Source of the DNA: CAAGNP01 sp964611185
GTDB lineage: Bacteria > Bacteroidota > Bacteroidia > Bacteroidales > UBA932
DNA length: 14,508 nucleotides
Direction of reading: 5' to 3'
Assembly (NCBI GenBank): GCA_964611185.1
Contig: CAZSXE010000038.1
Coordinates: 1-14,508, forward strand
Part shown: piece after piece, positions 8,136 through 14,508 of the stretch
Layout: every line of letters starts with the position of its first letter
Position numbering within the stretch: position 1 is the first letter of the stretch
Position numbers and translations under genes: made by a program
The notes under the pieces: generated by a model
The model's input: the letters and a program-made list of their open reading frames with translations, nothing else
The model's database searches: none
What the model was told of the DNA's origin: nothing

Positions 8136-8157
8136 TTTTCCCCACATTTTCCCCACA
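8136..8157. repeat. Tandem 11-bp repeat, TTTTCCCCACA twice
   Basis: Two perfect adjacent copies of TTTTCCCCACA lie in the 177-nt gap between tRNA-Leu and hsdR. The same gap holds a 9-bp direct repeat GTTAGCCAT (8113-8121 and 8240-8248). No ORF with any support is present in the gap. The function is unknown; arm-type or core sites of an integrase at a tRNA gene are one possibility, but no integrase is in the window. Confidence 0.6.
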
Positions 8158-8260
8158 GAAACAAAATGGGTCAGTCCGTAAAGTTGGTAATTTAACATTC
8201 TATCTTTTTGTCCGACAAGCACATTTGATTCGAGGCTTAGTTAGCCATAATAGACTAATA

Positions 8261-11200
8261 TTATTTTACCAACTCCTCAGCAATCATTTCGGCTTGTTTA
8301 AGCACGGTTTCGGTTGCCAATAGTTGCATATCTGGTGGATAGCCATAACGGCGAAGCAGGCGTTTAACAGCCACTTTCATCTTTGAACGTACGTTTTCTT
8401 TTATCGTCCAGTCAATAGATGTATTGTTGCGTATTGTTTCAGTAAGCACAACTGCTAATTCTTTAAGCTTTTCCTTACCCATCAATTCTATTGCGCTGTT
8501 GTTTGCCGCTACTGCTGAATAAAAAGCATATTCGTAATCACTTAATCCCAAATCCTTTGCAGCCGCATCTTGCTGAACAATATGCTTACTTAAGCCTATC
8601 AAGTCCTCAATTACTTCTGCTGCCGTAAGTACCTTATTGTGATATTTTGTTATGGAATTTTCGAGCATCTCCATCAGCGACCTACTCTCTACCAGGTTCC
8701 GTTTGGCGCGTGATTTTATCTCATCTGCAAGAAGTTTTTTGAGCACCTCAAGAGCAATGTTTTTATGCTCCATACCTTTGAGCTCTTCCATAAACTCCTC
8801 TGACAGAATTGATATGTCAGGTTTTTTGATTCCTGCTGCATCGAAAATATCTACCACTTGCTCCGAGACCAAGGCTTTGTCAATCACTTGCCGAATTGTT
8901 GTCTCTATATATTCATCACTGCGTCCCGAGCCTGCGGAGTCGAATTTGCATAGACGTGCCTTTATCGCCTGAAAGAACGAAACCTCATCTTTTGCATCCA
9001 TTGCCTCTTCGTGAGGAATTGCTATTGCGAAGGCTTTACCTAATGCGTTCACTTCATTTACAAAACGTTTCTTGCCGTCTTCGAGCTCAAGTATAAAGTC
9101 TTCTGCTTTAAGAATCCACGATAGTTTTTCAGATGTATCTGCTCCAAAGTAGTTTTCATAGGCGAAACCGTGGAACATTTGAGAAACTGTTTCGAGTTTT
9201 TCTCTCATAAGCTCTACCGCCTGCTCTTGCTGTAATGTAGGGTCTCCCTTGCCTCCCGAATCGGAATAGAACGCCAATGCTTTTTTGAGGTCTGCGGCAA
9301 TGCCCAAATAATCGACCACCAGACCGCCCGGTTTATCTTTATATACACGATTTACACGTGCTATTGCCTGCATCAGATTGTGCCCTTGCATTGGTTTGTC
9401 TATGTAGAGCGTATGTAGCGACGGCGCATCAAAACCTGTTAGCCACATATCACGCACAATGACCAATTTGAGTTCATCGTCAGCATCTCGCATCCTGTCG
9501 GCAAGCTCTCGGCGCTGTTCTTTTGTGGTGTGATGCTTTGAAATGTCTGCACCGTCAGACGACGAAGTTGTCATCACTACTTTTATAGTGCCTTTTGCAA
9601 GGTCATCGGAGTGCCACTCAGGGCGCAACTCAACAATCGCATCATATAGTTCGGCGGCAATACGGCGACTCATTGCCACAATCATTGCCTTTCCCTCGAA
9701 CACCTGCTGACGAGCCTCAAAATGCGCAACTATATCTTTGGCTATGTTTTTTATGCGGTTGGGGCTTCCTATCAGTGCTTCCAGTTGTGTCCATTTAGCC
9801 TTTGCTTTTTGGACATCATTCATATTCTCCGTTTCAAGTTCTTTGTCAAGTTCCTCTACCAACTTTCTTCCCTCGTCAGATAGTTCAACTTTAGCTAAAC
9901 GACTTTCATAGAATATACGAACCGTTGCACCGTCTTGCACGGCTTGGGCTATGTCGTACACATCGACATAATGACCAAACACGGCAGGCGTATTTACGTC
10001 TGTTGCCTCAATGGGAGTTCCTGTGAAACCTAAATATGTGGCATTGGGCAGAGCATCACGCAGATACTTGGCAAAACCATATTTAATCTCCGAACCTATT
10101 ACCTCGTCAGCCTCGTTTTTAATGTCGACAGTTTTTGCCTTGAATCCATATTGCGTGCGGTGTGCCTCGTCCGCTATTACAATAACATTGTTCCTTTTTG
10201 TTAATGTCTCGTAAATATTGCCATTTTCGGGTTGGAATTTCTGTATAGTAGTAAAGATAACACCTCCTGATGCTACTTTGAGCAGTGTCTTTAATTCTTC
10301 GCAATTCTCAGCTTGAACAGGTGTCTGACGAAGCAATTGTTTAGAAGCAGCAAATGTATCAAACAGTTGGTCGTCCAAATCATTACGATCTGTGATTACC
10401 ACAATGGTAGGATTATTTAATTTTTGCACAATCTTTCCGGCATAGAACACCATCGAAAGTGATTTTCCTGAGCCTTGTGTATGCCACACTACTCCGGCTT
10501 TGTGATCTCCTATCGGTTGTTCTACTACATCACGGAGACCGTATTTAGCCGGAGGGTCTGTTATGCAATTTGAACTTTGATTGAACCCAGTGGCACGTAT
10601 AGTAGATTCCACCGCCTTATTTACGGCATAGTATTGGTGATAGGCGGCTATCTTTTTGATAGTCTTTATCGTGGTTACTTTTGTCTTGGCATCTTCTGTT
10701 TTGTCTTTCTCAAATACGATGAACGAACATACTAAATCGAGCAGTGTAGCTTTGCCGAGCATTCCTTTTATCATCACCTCCATTTGGCTCACGAGCTTTG
10801 ATGCTTCGGCTTTGCCGTCTGCGGTTTTCCACGCCATATAACGGCTGAATCCCGACGATATAGTGCCGGCACGGGCTTCTAATCCGTCGGATATTATGGT
10901 TATGGCGTTGTAGGTGAATAGCGACGGTATCATCACCTTGTAGGTTTCGATTTGACGGAACGCACTTTGAATTGTAGCATTCTCATCAGCAGCATTTTTC
11001 AATTCAATAACTACCAACGGCAACCCATTGACAAACAATATCACATCTGGACGCTTGTTGTGTCCGTTTTCGATTATGGTGAATTGGTTGGCGACTACAA
11101 AGTCGTTGTTTTCGGGATTGTCGAAATCTACTAACCAAACCTGCTCGCCACGCTCTTCGCCCTCGGTGAAGTGCGACACAGTCACGCCTTCAGTCAGCAG

Positions 11201-11473
11201 ACGATGAAACGCCTCGTTGTTGGCAAGTAGTTCAGGCGATGCTATGCGCTCAACCTGTTTTATCGCCTCGTCCTGCAATGCCTTGGGCAACGTGTGGTTT
11301 ATGCGAGCCACCGCCTTTTGCAGCCGCTCATGCAGAATCACCTCGGCAAACGATTGTCGCTGAGGATTCTCACCGTCGGGTGCAATATCTGGCGCATAGA
11401 TATATTCGTAACCGAGCTTTTGGAATAGCTCGATTGCAAAGGTTTCAATGGCGGATTCGGTTAGTTTGGTCAT
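8261..11473 (-). CDS. hsdR: Type I restriction endonuclease subunit R (HsdR)
   Basis: HsdR is the ATP-driven translocase and nuclease of a type I restriction-modification complex. The 1070 residues have the standard order. An N-terminal HSDR_N nuclease domain (about 1-230) has Asp143 in RPDVI, Glu157-x-Lys159 in VIELKN and a Q174xxxY178 motif. The superfamily 2 helicase core has Walker A TQGSGKS (332-338), DEAH (435-438), GFTGTP (482-487), WLTGFDAP (677-684) and motif VI QAIARVNR (702-709). The C-terminal part, about 750 onward, matches the helical HsdR C-terminal region that contacts the methylase core. Length is normal and no break is seen, so it should be active if HsdM is intact. Its ATG overlaps the preceding 44-codon ORF as ATGA (11473-11470). 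It is visibly GC-richer than hsdS and the ATPase gene upstream. Confidence 0.96.
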   Translation of the reverse strand: MTKLTESAIETFAIELFQKLGYEYIYAPDIAPDGENPQRQSFAEVILHERLQKAVARINHTLPKALQDEAIKQVERIASPELLANNEAFHRLLTEGVTVSHFTEGEERGEQVWLVDFDNPENNDFVVANQFTIIENGHNKRPDVILFVNGLPLVVIELKNAADENATIQSAFRQIETYKVMIPSLFTYNAITIISDGLEARAGTISSGFSRYMAWKTADGKAEASKLVSQMEVMIKGMLGKATLLDLVCSFIVFEKDKTEDAKTKVTTIKTIKKIAAYHQYYAVNKAVESTIRATGFNQSSNCITDPPAKYGLRDVVEQPIGDHKAGVVWHTQGSGKSLSMVFYAGKIVQKLNNPTIVVITDRNDLDDQLFDTFAASKQLLRQTPVQAENCEELKTLLKVASGGVIFTTIQKFQPENGNIYETLTKRNNVIVIADEAHRTQYGFKAKTVDIKNEADEVIGSEIKYGFAKYLRDALPNATYLGFTGTPIEATDVNTPAVFGHYVDVYDIAQAVQDGATVRIFYESRLAKVELSDEGRKLVEELDKELETENMNDVQKAKAKWTQLEALIGSPNRIKNIAKDIVAHFEARQQVFEGKAMIVAMSRRIAAELYDAIVELRPEWHSDDLAKGTIKVVMTTSSSDGADISKHHTTKEQRRELADRMRDADDELKLVIVRDMWLTGFDAPSLHTLYIDKPMQGHNLMQAIARVNRVYKDKPGGLVVDYLGIAADLKKALAFYSDSGGKGDPTLQQEQAVELMREKLETVSQMFHGFAYENYFGADTSEKLSWILKAEDFILELEDGKKRFVNEVNALGKAFAIAIPHEEAMDAKDEVSFFQAIKARLCKFDSAGSGRSDEYIETTIRQVIDKALVSEQVVDIFDAAGIKKPDISILSEEFMEELKGMEHKNIALEVLKKLLADEIKSRAKRNLVESRSLMEMLENSITKYHNKVLTAAEVIEDLIGLSKHIVQQDAAAKDLGLSDYEYAFYSAVAANNSAIELMGKEKLKELAVVLTETIRNNTSIDWTIKENVRSKMKVAVKRLLRRYGYPPDMQLLATETVLKQAEMIAEELVK

Positions 11474-11604
11474 AATGGTTTGTTATTTAATTGGCACACA
11501 AATTTTGCGTCTCTACACCCAACAACACACCTTTCCATCTGTGCCGAAATTTCGGCAATCAGGTTAGTGGCGAGGGGCGATATGGTGAATGGTGGGGTGT
11601 ACAT
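11470..11604 (-). pseudogene. Fic-family N-terminal remnant, 44-codon ORF
   Basis: A complete small ORF starts 1 nt after the RloC-like stop (TAA-A-ATG) and ends in an ATGA overlap with the hsdR start. Its first 25 residues, beginning MYTPPFTISPLA and running to NLIAEISAQMER, read like the extreme N-terminus of Bacteroidota Fic/DOC AMP-transferases (pattern PPFTIS-x(3-4)-NLIAEIS-x(2)-ER). After that the similarity stops; the last 19 residues (from CVVGCRDAKF) are encoded partly by what looks like half of an intergenic palindromic repeat. The inhibitory helix and the catalytic HPFxxGNG motif are absent, so no Fic activity is possible. Fic genes are familiar between hsdS and hsdR in this phylum, which supports a deletion remnant. 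The tight junctions may keep hsdR translationally coupled. The similarity is from memory, not a search. Confidence 0.6.
11501..11516. repeat. Half of a putative Bacteroidales intergenic palindrome (AATTTTGCGTCTCTAC)
   Basis: AATTTTGCGTCTCTAC would be one arm of a 28-bp palindrome with a GTAGAGACGC...GCGTCTCTAC layout, which I recall as a dispersed intergenic repeat in Bacteroidales. Only one arm is present. It lies in the 3' half of the Fic remnant, where it supplies the non-Fic codons, so it may mark the deletion junction. Confidence 0.35.
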
Positions 11605-11605
11605 T

Positions 11606-13840
11606 TTATTCAGCATTTTCTTTTTCATCAATTGATTTTTGCATCATCATATTATAGTGTTCAATGTGTTTTGTTTTTTCAAATATTTCTCTGAATACAG
11701 TATAATACTTTTCAATTGTATTTTCTTGATTTTCAATAAAAATATCATCAGGAATACAATGTGAACCATCATTTATCCAGCACAATAATGACCTGCAAAT
11801 CTCTTGTTCTTGCTTATTTCCAAAATTATTAATCAATTTGTCATCGGTATATTTACCAAGAATTTTGAAATAACTTTCAATTATTCGTCTCATAATATTT
11901 TGAATTGTGATAGCAGAATTGCGCTCTTTATTTCTTAACTCTTGCCATAATAATTCGTATGAATTCTGAATAGGATTTTTCCTCTCAAAAGGGTCAATAT
12001 TAGAAATATTTTCCTTTTTTCTTAATATCCAATAGAATGTATCATTGTTTTCTTTGGTCCTTCCATCAATAAACGATACCTCTTTATGAAAATACACATT
12101 ATGGGTTAGTAATATTAGTTGCTTAATATGTCCCTCATTATTTTTGATAGATTTAATTATTTCCTTTAATAAAGAACTTACAACAAACAATACAGTACTA
12201 TCCAAACTTGAAATAGGATCATCTATTACTAAAATTCGATCATCATTAACCACTTCTTGCGAAATACCTCCTTTTGCCAATTGAAGAAAATAAAGAACGG
12301 TTATAAACGTAACTTCACCTTCACTCAGGGTGGTTTCGGCAATATCACCATTTTCTCTTTGAATTTTATATTGATTAACTTCTGTTTTAGAAGGGACAAT
12401 CTCAAAATTCAAAAACCCGTAATACTTAAGTGTTTTATTGATTTCATCTACTGACGGCTGAACACTTGTAACATTTTTATTAGCATCTTTTATTTTTATA
12501 TCTAAATTTTTATATTGCTCCAATAATTCATCTCGTTGTTTGTTTAAAGCATCAATTCCTTTTTGTAAGCCGGTTGTCTTTTTTATGAAATCAGATATTA
12601 AAGTTTTGTTGTCTTCTACAATATATTTCCAAATTTCTGAAATGAGTTGGATTTTCTCTGTTTTGTAATTATCAACTATTTTATTGTGCTTTTCAATTGC
12701 TGTATTTGCCTCTTTAAGTAAGCTTTGAATTTTTTCGGATTGTTCTTTTATAGAGATTAAGTCAATGCTTCTACTTGGCTCTTTAATTTTATTATTTAAA
12801 AGTTCTTTGTTAGAAATAAATAGACTACTTAATGTTTTAATATCGGCAGAGAATGATTCACAATTTAATTTTGTTTCTTTATTTGCTTTCTCTTTCGTTT
12901 CTATCCCTTGTAAAGTATTTATTAAATTTTGAGCAATTATATTATACTCTTCTTCATTATCTTTAATGGATTGCGTATCAGCAATAAAAGAGTCATCGAA
13001 ATAATCTTCCAATTGCTTTCTAAAATCGGCATTTATTGTAGGTTGTTGACAAAATGGACAAATATCACTATCTCCTTGTATATGTTTTATCCCTTCATTA
13101 ACCCAATCATTTAAATTTAATTTCTGTATAAGCTTTGCAATTTCGACATCTGCTTTCCCAATAATCTTTTTTTGCCAGATTTTATCATTCTCGATTTCCA
13201 ATAGTTTTGTAAAATCATGAATAGTAATTAACTCCATCCTTTCAGGAACTTTACCTAATATCGTTTGCGCTTTTTGTTTTAATTCCTCTATTTTTCTCAG
13301 TGAGCTTGAATTTTCACTATACTCATGTAGCAATTTGTCTTTGAATTTCTCTTTTGAAGATATTGAACCAACAAATGCATCTTTAAAATCAGACTCGTAT
13401 TTTTTGTAAATAATAGACCATACTTTTTCTTTAAAACCATCCTCTTCAGATTTTTTTTCTTCTTCTTGTGTTTTTATGGTTGCTTTTTTTTGAATTCCAC
13501 TCTCTTTTATCTTGGATAATTCATCTTGCATTTTTCCAATAGCTTCAATTTCTTCTTTTGTCGCTTGCCCAAGAGTAAAAACTCCCGGCATATTTCCTTT
13601 TCCAAAATTATTCTCTCTAAAATGCTTATTAAAAACTATGGTTTTAATTGGTAAATCGTCTTTCCAATCAATAGAACACTGAGAGAATGACTCATTATGA
13701 GGAGCTTCAATTAAATTAGATATTGTGGTTTTCCCACTTCCATTGGCACCATAAATAAAGTTTATCTTCTTCAAATCAGAGATTTGGACACCAATATTAT
13801 CGTATGTGGCAACATTCTTTAAGGTTATTGAATTTATCAT
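11606..13840 (-). CDS. rloC: RloC-like AAA_13 ATPase, candidate anticodon nuclease linked to type I R-M
   Basis: The 744-residue protein has the SMC/Rad50-like plan of the AAA_13 family that includes RloC and PrrC. Walker A GANGSGKT (31-38) and the family segment VFNKHFRENN (69-78) form the front ATPase lobe. Long charged coiled coils flank CPFC (261-264), a CxxC that fits the RloC zinc hook. The rear lobe has signature LSEGE (505-509), Walker B ILVIDDPISSLD (536-547) and H-loop LTHN (578-581). The C-terminal tail holds Arg651-x3-Glu655 and His694 in NDGSH, which can be placed as the Arg-Glu-His tRNase triad of PrrC/RloC. RloC proteins cut tRNA at the anticodon and sit in type I R-M loci, as here between hsdS and hsdR. 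Length fits RloC, not the shorter PrrC. A different effector on the same ATPase is possible. The gene is very AT-rich. Confidence 0.8.
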   Translation of the reverse strand: MINSITLKNVATYDNIGVQISDLKKINFIYGANGSGKTTISNLIEAPHNESFSQCSIDWKDDLPIKTIVFNKHFRENNFGKGNMPGVFTLGQATKEEIEAIGKMQDELSKIKESGIQKKATIKTQEEEKKSEEDGFKEKVWSIIYKKYESDFKDAFVGSISSKEKFKDKLLHEYSENSSSLRKIEELKQKAQTILGKVPERMELITIHDFTKLLEIENDKIWQKKIIGKADVEIAKLIQKLNLNDWVNEGIKHIQGDSDICPFCQQPTINADFRKQLEDYFDDSFIADTQSIKDNEEEYNIIAQNLINTLQGIETKEKANKETKLNCESFSADIKTLSSLFISNKELLNNKIKEPSRSIDLISIKEQSEKIQSLLKEANTAIEKHNKIVDNYKTEKIQLISEIWKYIVEDNKTLISDFIKKTTGLQKGIDALNKQRDELLEQYKNLDIKIKDANKNVTSVQPSVDEINKTLKYYGFLNFEIVPSKTEVNQYKIQRENGDIAETTLSEGEVTFITVLYFLQLAKGGISQEVVNDDRILVIDDPISSLDSTVLFVVSSLLKEIIKSIKNNEGHIKQLILLTHNVYFHKEVSFIDGRTKENNDTFYWILRKKENISNIDPFERKNPIQNSYELLWQELRNKERNSAITIQNIMRRIIESYFKILGKYTDDKLINNFGNKQEQEICRSLLCWINDGSHCIPDDIFIENQENTIEKYYTVFREIFEKTKHIEHYNMMMQKSIDEKENAE

Positions 13841-13847
13841 ATCATTT

Positions 13848-13854
13848 CCTCCTT
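13848..13854 (-). promoter_or_regulatory. Strong Shine-Dalgarno (AAGGAGG) for the RloC-like gene
   Basis: AAGGAGG abuts the hsdS stop codon and lies 7 nt before the ATG at 13840, an ideal distance. Bacteroidota genes usually lack such motifs, so this is unusual. It fixes the start codon and may suggest origin outside the phylum or independent high initiation on the hsd mRNA. Confidence 0.6.
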
Positions 13855-14508
13855 TTATTCTTTAACCTCCACTTCTCCGCTCATCAACTTTGGCAGCAGC
13901 GTATCACGCATTTGCGTTAAAGTGCGGATTTGACCTAAATTATATATAACTTTATCGTATAATTCTCCTATTTGTAGAGAATATTCTTTTATCCTTGATT
14001 CTTCAATTATTGGGAAACCACATTTTTCTATTCCAGTGCCACTAATATTTGGTTGTGCGCTTCCTGTTGCTGTGTTCTCAATATAATCTTGTCCAAAATC
14101 TGATTTCAATTGCAAATAAGCCAAATATTTGGCTCCTTCGTATTTTTCCGATAATAAACCAACACGTTGGTTTAGCCATAAAGATTTATTTGATTTAGGA
14201 ATAATGCCTAACTTACCAATTTCAGCACCTGTCATTGCTATTAATATATCTCCGCTTGTAATCCTAAATCTATCAGGGACAGTTGCAATGACAATATCAT
14301 CAACATAATCTACTGTTTCAATATCTATTACGCCTCCAGAAATATTCTTTATTTTTATCACTCCGTTATTGCCCGTACTTCTAAAATCTTTACTTTTAAA
14401 AGCGTAACCATTTTGTATATTTATTAGTTGTTCTAAAGTGCCATTATTTTCTTCTTCCACAAACCATTGTCTAAACAGTGTTTCTGCCATTTTCTCTAAA
14501 GTGGCGTT
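13855..14508 (-). CDS. hsdS: Type I R-M specificity subunit HsdS, C-terminal part (5' end outside window)
   Basis: HsdS recognises the DNA target of the type I complex. The frame is open to the right edge: codons ahead of the Met at 14490 read NATLEK and continue into MAETLFRQWFVEE, the end of the central conserved helix that follows the first target-recognition domain. The visible 217 residues are therefore the second target-recognition domain (about 20-165 of this segment) and the C-terminal conserved region ending in LLPKLMSGE. A TRD-like opening, LINIQNGYAFKSKDF, confirms the domain. The first recognition domain and the start lie beyond 14508, where hsdM is also expected. The stop is 14 nt from the RloC-like ATG. 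The target sequence cannot be predicted. The segment is AT-rich, as is common in exchangeable recognition domains. Confidence 0.92.
   Translation of the reverse strand, partial: NATLEKMAETLFRQWFVEEENNGTLEQLINIQNGYAFKSKDFRSTGNNGVIKIKNISGGVIDIETVDYVDDIVIATVPDRFRITSGDILIAMTGAEIGKLGIIPKSNKSLWLNQRVGLLSEKYEGAKYLAYLQLKSDFGQDYIENTATGSAQPNISGTGIEKCGFPIIEESRIKEYSLQIGELYDKVIYNLGQIRTLTQMRDTLLPKLMSGEVEVKE

Noticed and set aside
7962..8222. 86-residue minus-strand ORF across the tRNA
   Set aside because: It reads the antisense of tRNA-Leu and gives the well-known spurious VPGAGVEPAQP peptide; not a gene.
11542..11557. 16-bp perfect palindrome TGCCGAAATTTCGGCA as an operator or terminator
   Set aside because: It lies inside the Fic-like reading and encodes its expected AEISA residues; it has no loop or T-run, so it is probably incidental.
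14488..14490. Met at 14490 as the hsdS start
   Set aside because: The frame continues upstream with NATLEK, part of the conserved HsdS helix, to the window edge; the true start is outside.
1..14508. CRISPR array, insertion sequence or integrase
   Set aside because: No regularly spaced repeats, terminal inverted repeats or transposase/integrase motifs were seen on either strand.

Overview
The window looks like chromosome of a Bacteroidales (Bacteroidota) bacterium. The clues are perfect Bacteroidota -7 boxes (TAnnTTTG) ahead of two genes and a tRNA, short leaders mostly without Shine-Dalgarno motifs, two lipoprotein-type proteins, and a LruC-domain surface protein of a kind common in this phylum. 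I cannot name the genus.

Layout. (1) 72-1328, minus: a lipoprotein of the serine beta-lactamase/esterase family. (2) 1408-3867, plus: an 819-residue lipoprotein with a repetitive Asn/Tyr/Gly-rich, probably beta-solenoid, middle and a C-terminal calcium-type loop plus LruC domain. (3) 7897-3854, minus: a tight shikimate operon, aroB, then a two-domain type I dehydroquinate dehydratase / EPSP synthase fusion, then aroC, with overlaps of 14 nt and 4 nt. It covers steps 2, 3, 6 and 7 of chorismate synthesis. The dehydratase half keeps its Schiff-base lysine but has Arg where the family has its catalytic His. The aroC end overlaps the end of the converging lipoprotein gene by 14 nt. (4) 8000-8083, plus: tRNA-Leu(CAA) with its own promoter and a likely two-way terminator behind it. 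(5) 14508-8261, minus: a type I restriction-modification locus read as hsdS (5' end outside the window), then an RloC-like zinc-hook ATPase / candidate anticodon nuclease, then a 44-codon ORF whose first 25 codons look like the start of a Fic-family gene, then hsdR. hsdM is presumably beyond the right edge.

How the genes work together. HsdS and HsdR would form the restriction complex with an HsdM encoded outside. The RloC-like protein between them fits the known arrangement in which a tRNA-cleaving nuclease backs up a type I system when restriction is overcome. The Fic fragment is wired into the operon (1 nt after the ATPase stop, ATGA overlap with hsdR), so it may now serve mainly to couple translation. 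Base composition differs sharply between hsdR (GC-richer) and hsdS/rloC (very AT-rich), which suggests a mosaic, exchanged cassette next to a tRNA gene.

The points most worth checking are the His-less dehydratase fused to EPSP synthase, the RloC-like effector, and the Fic remnant that keeps the operon coupled.
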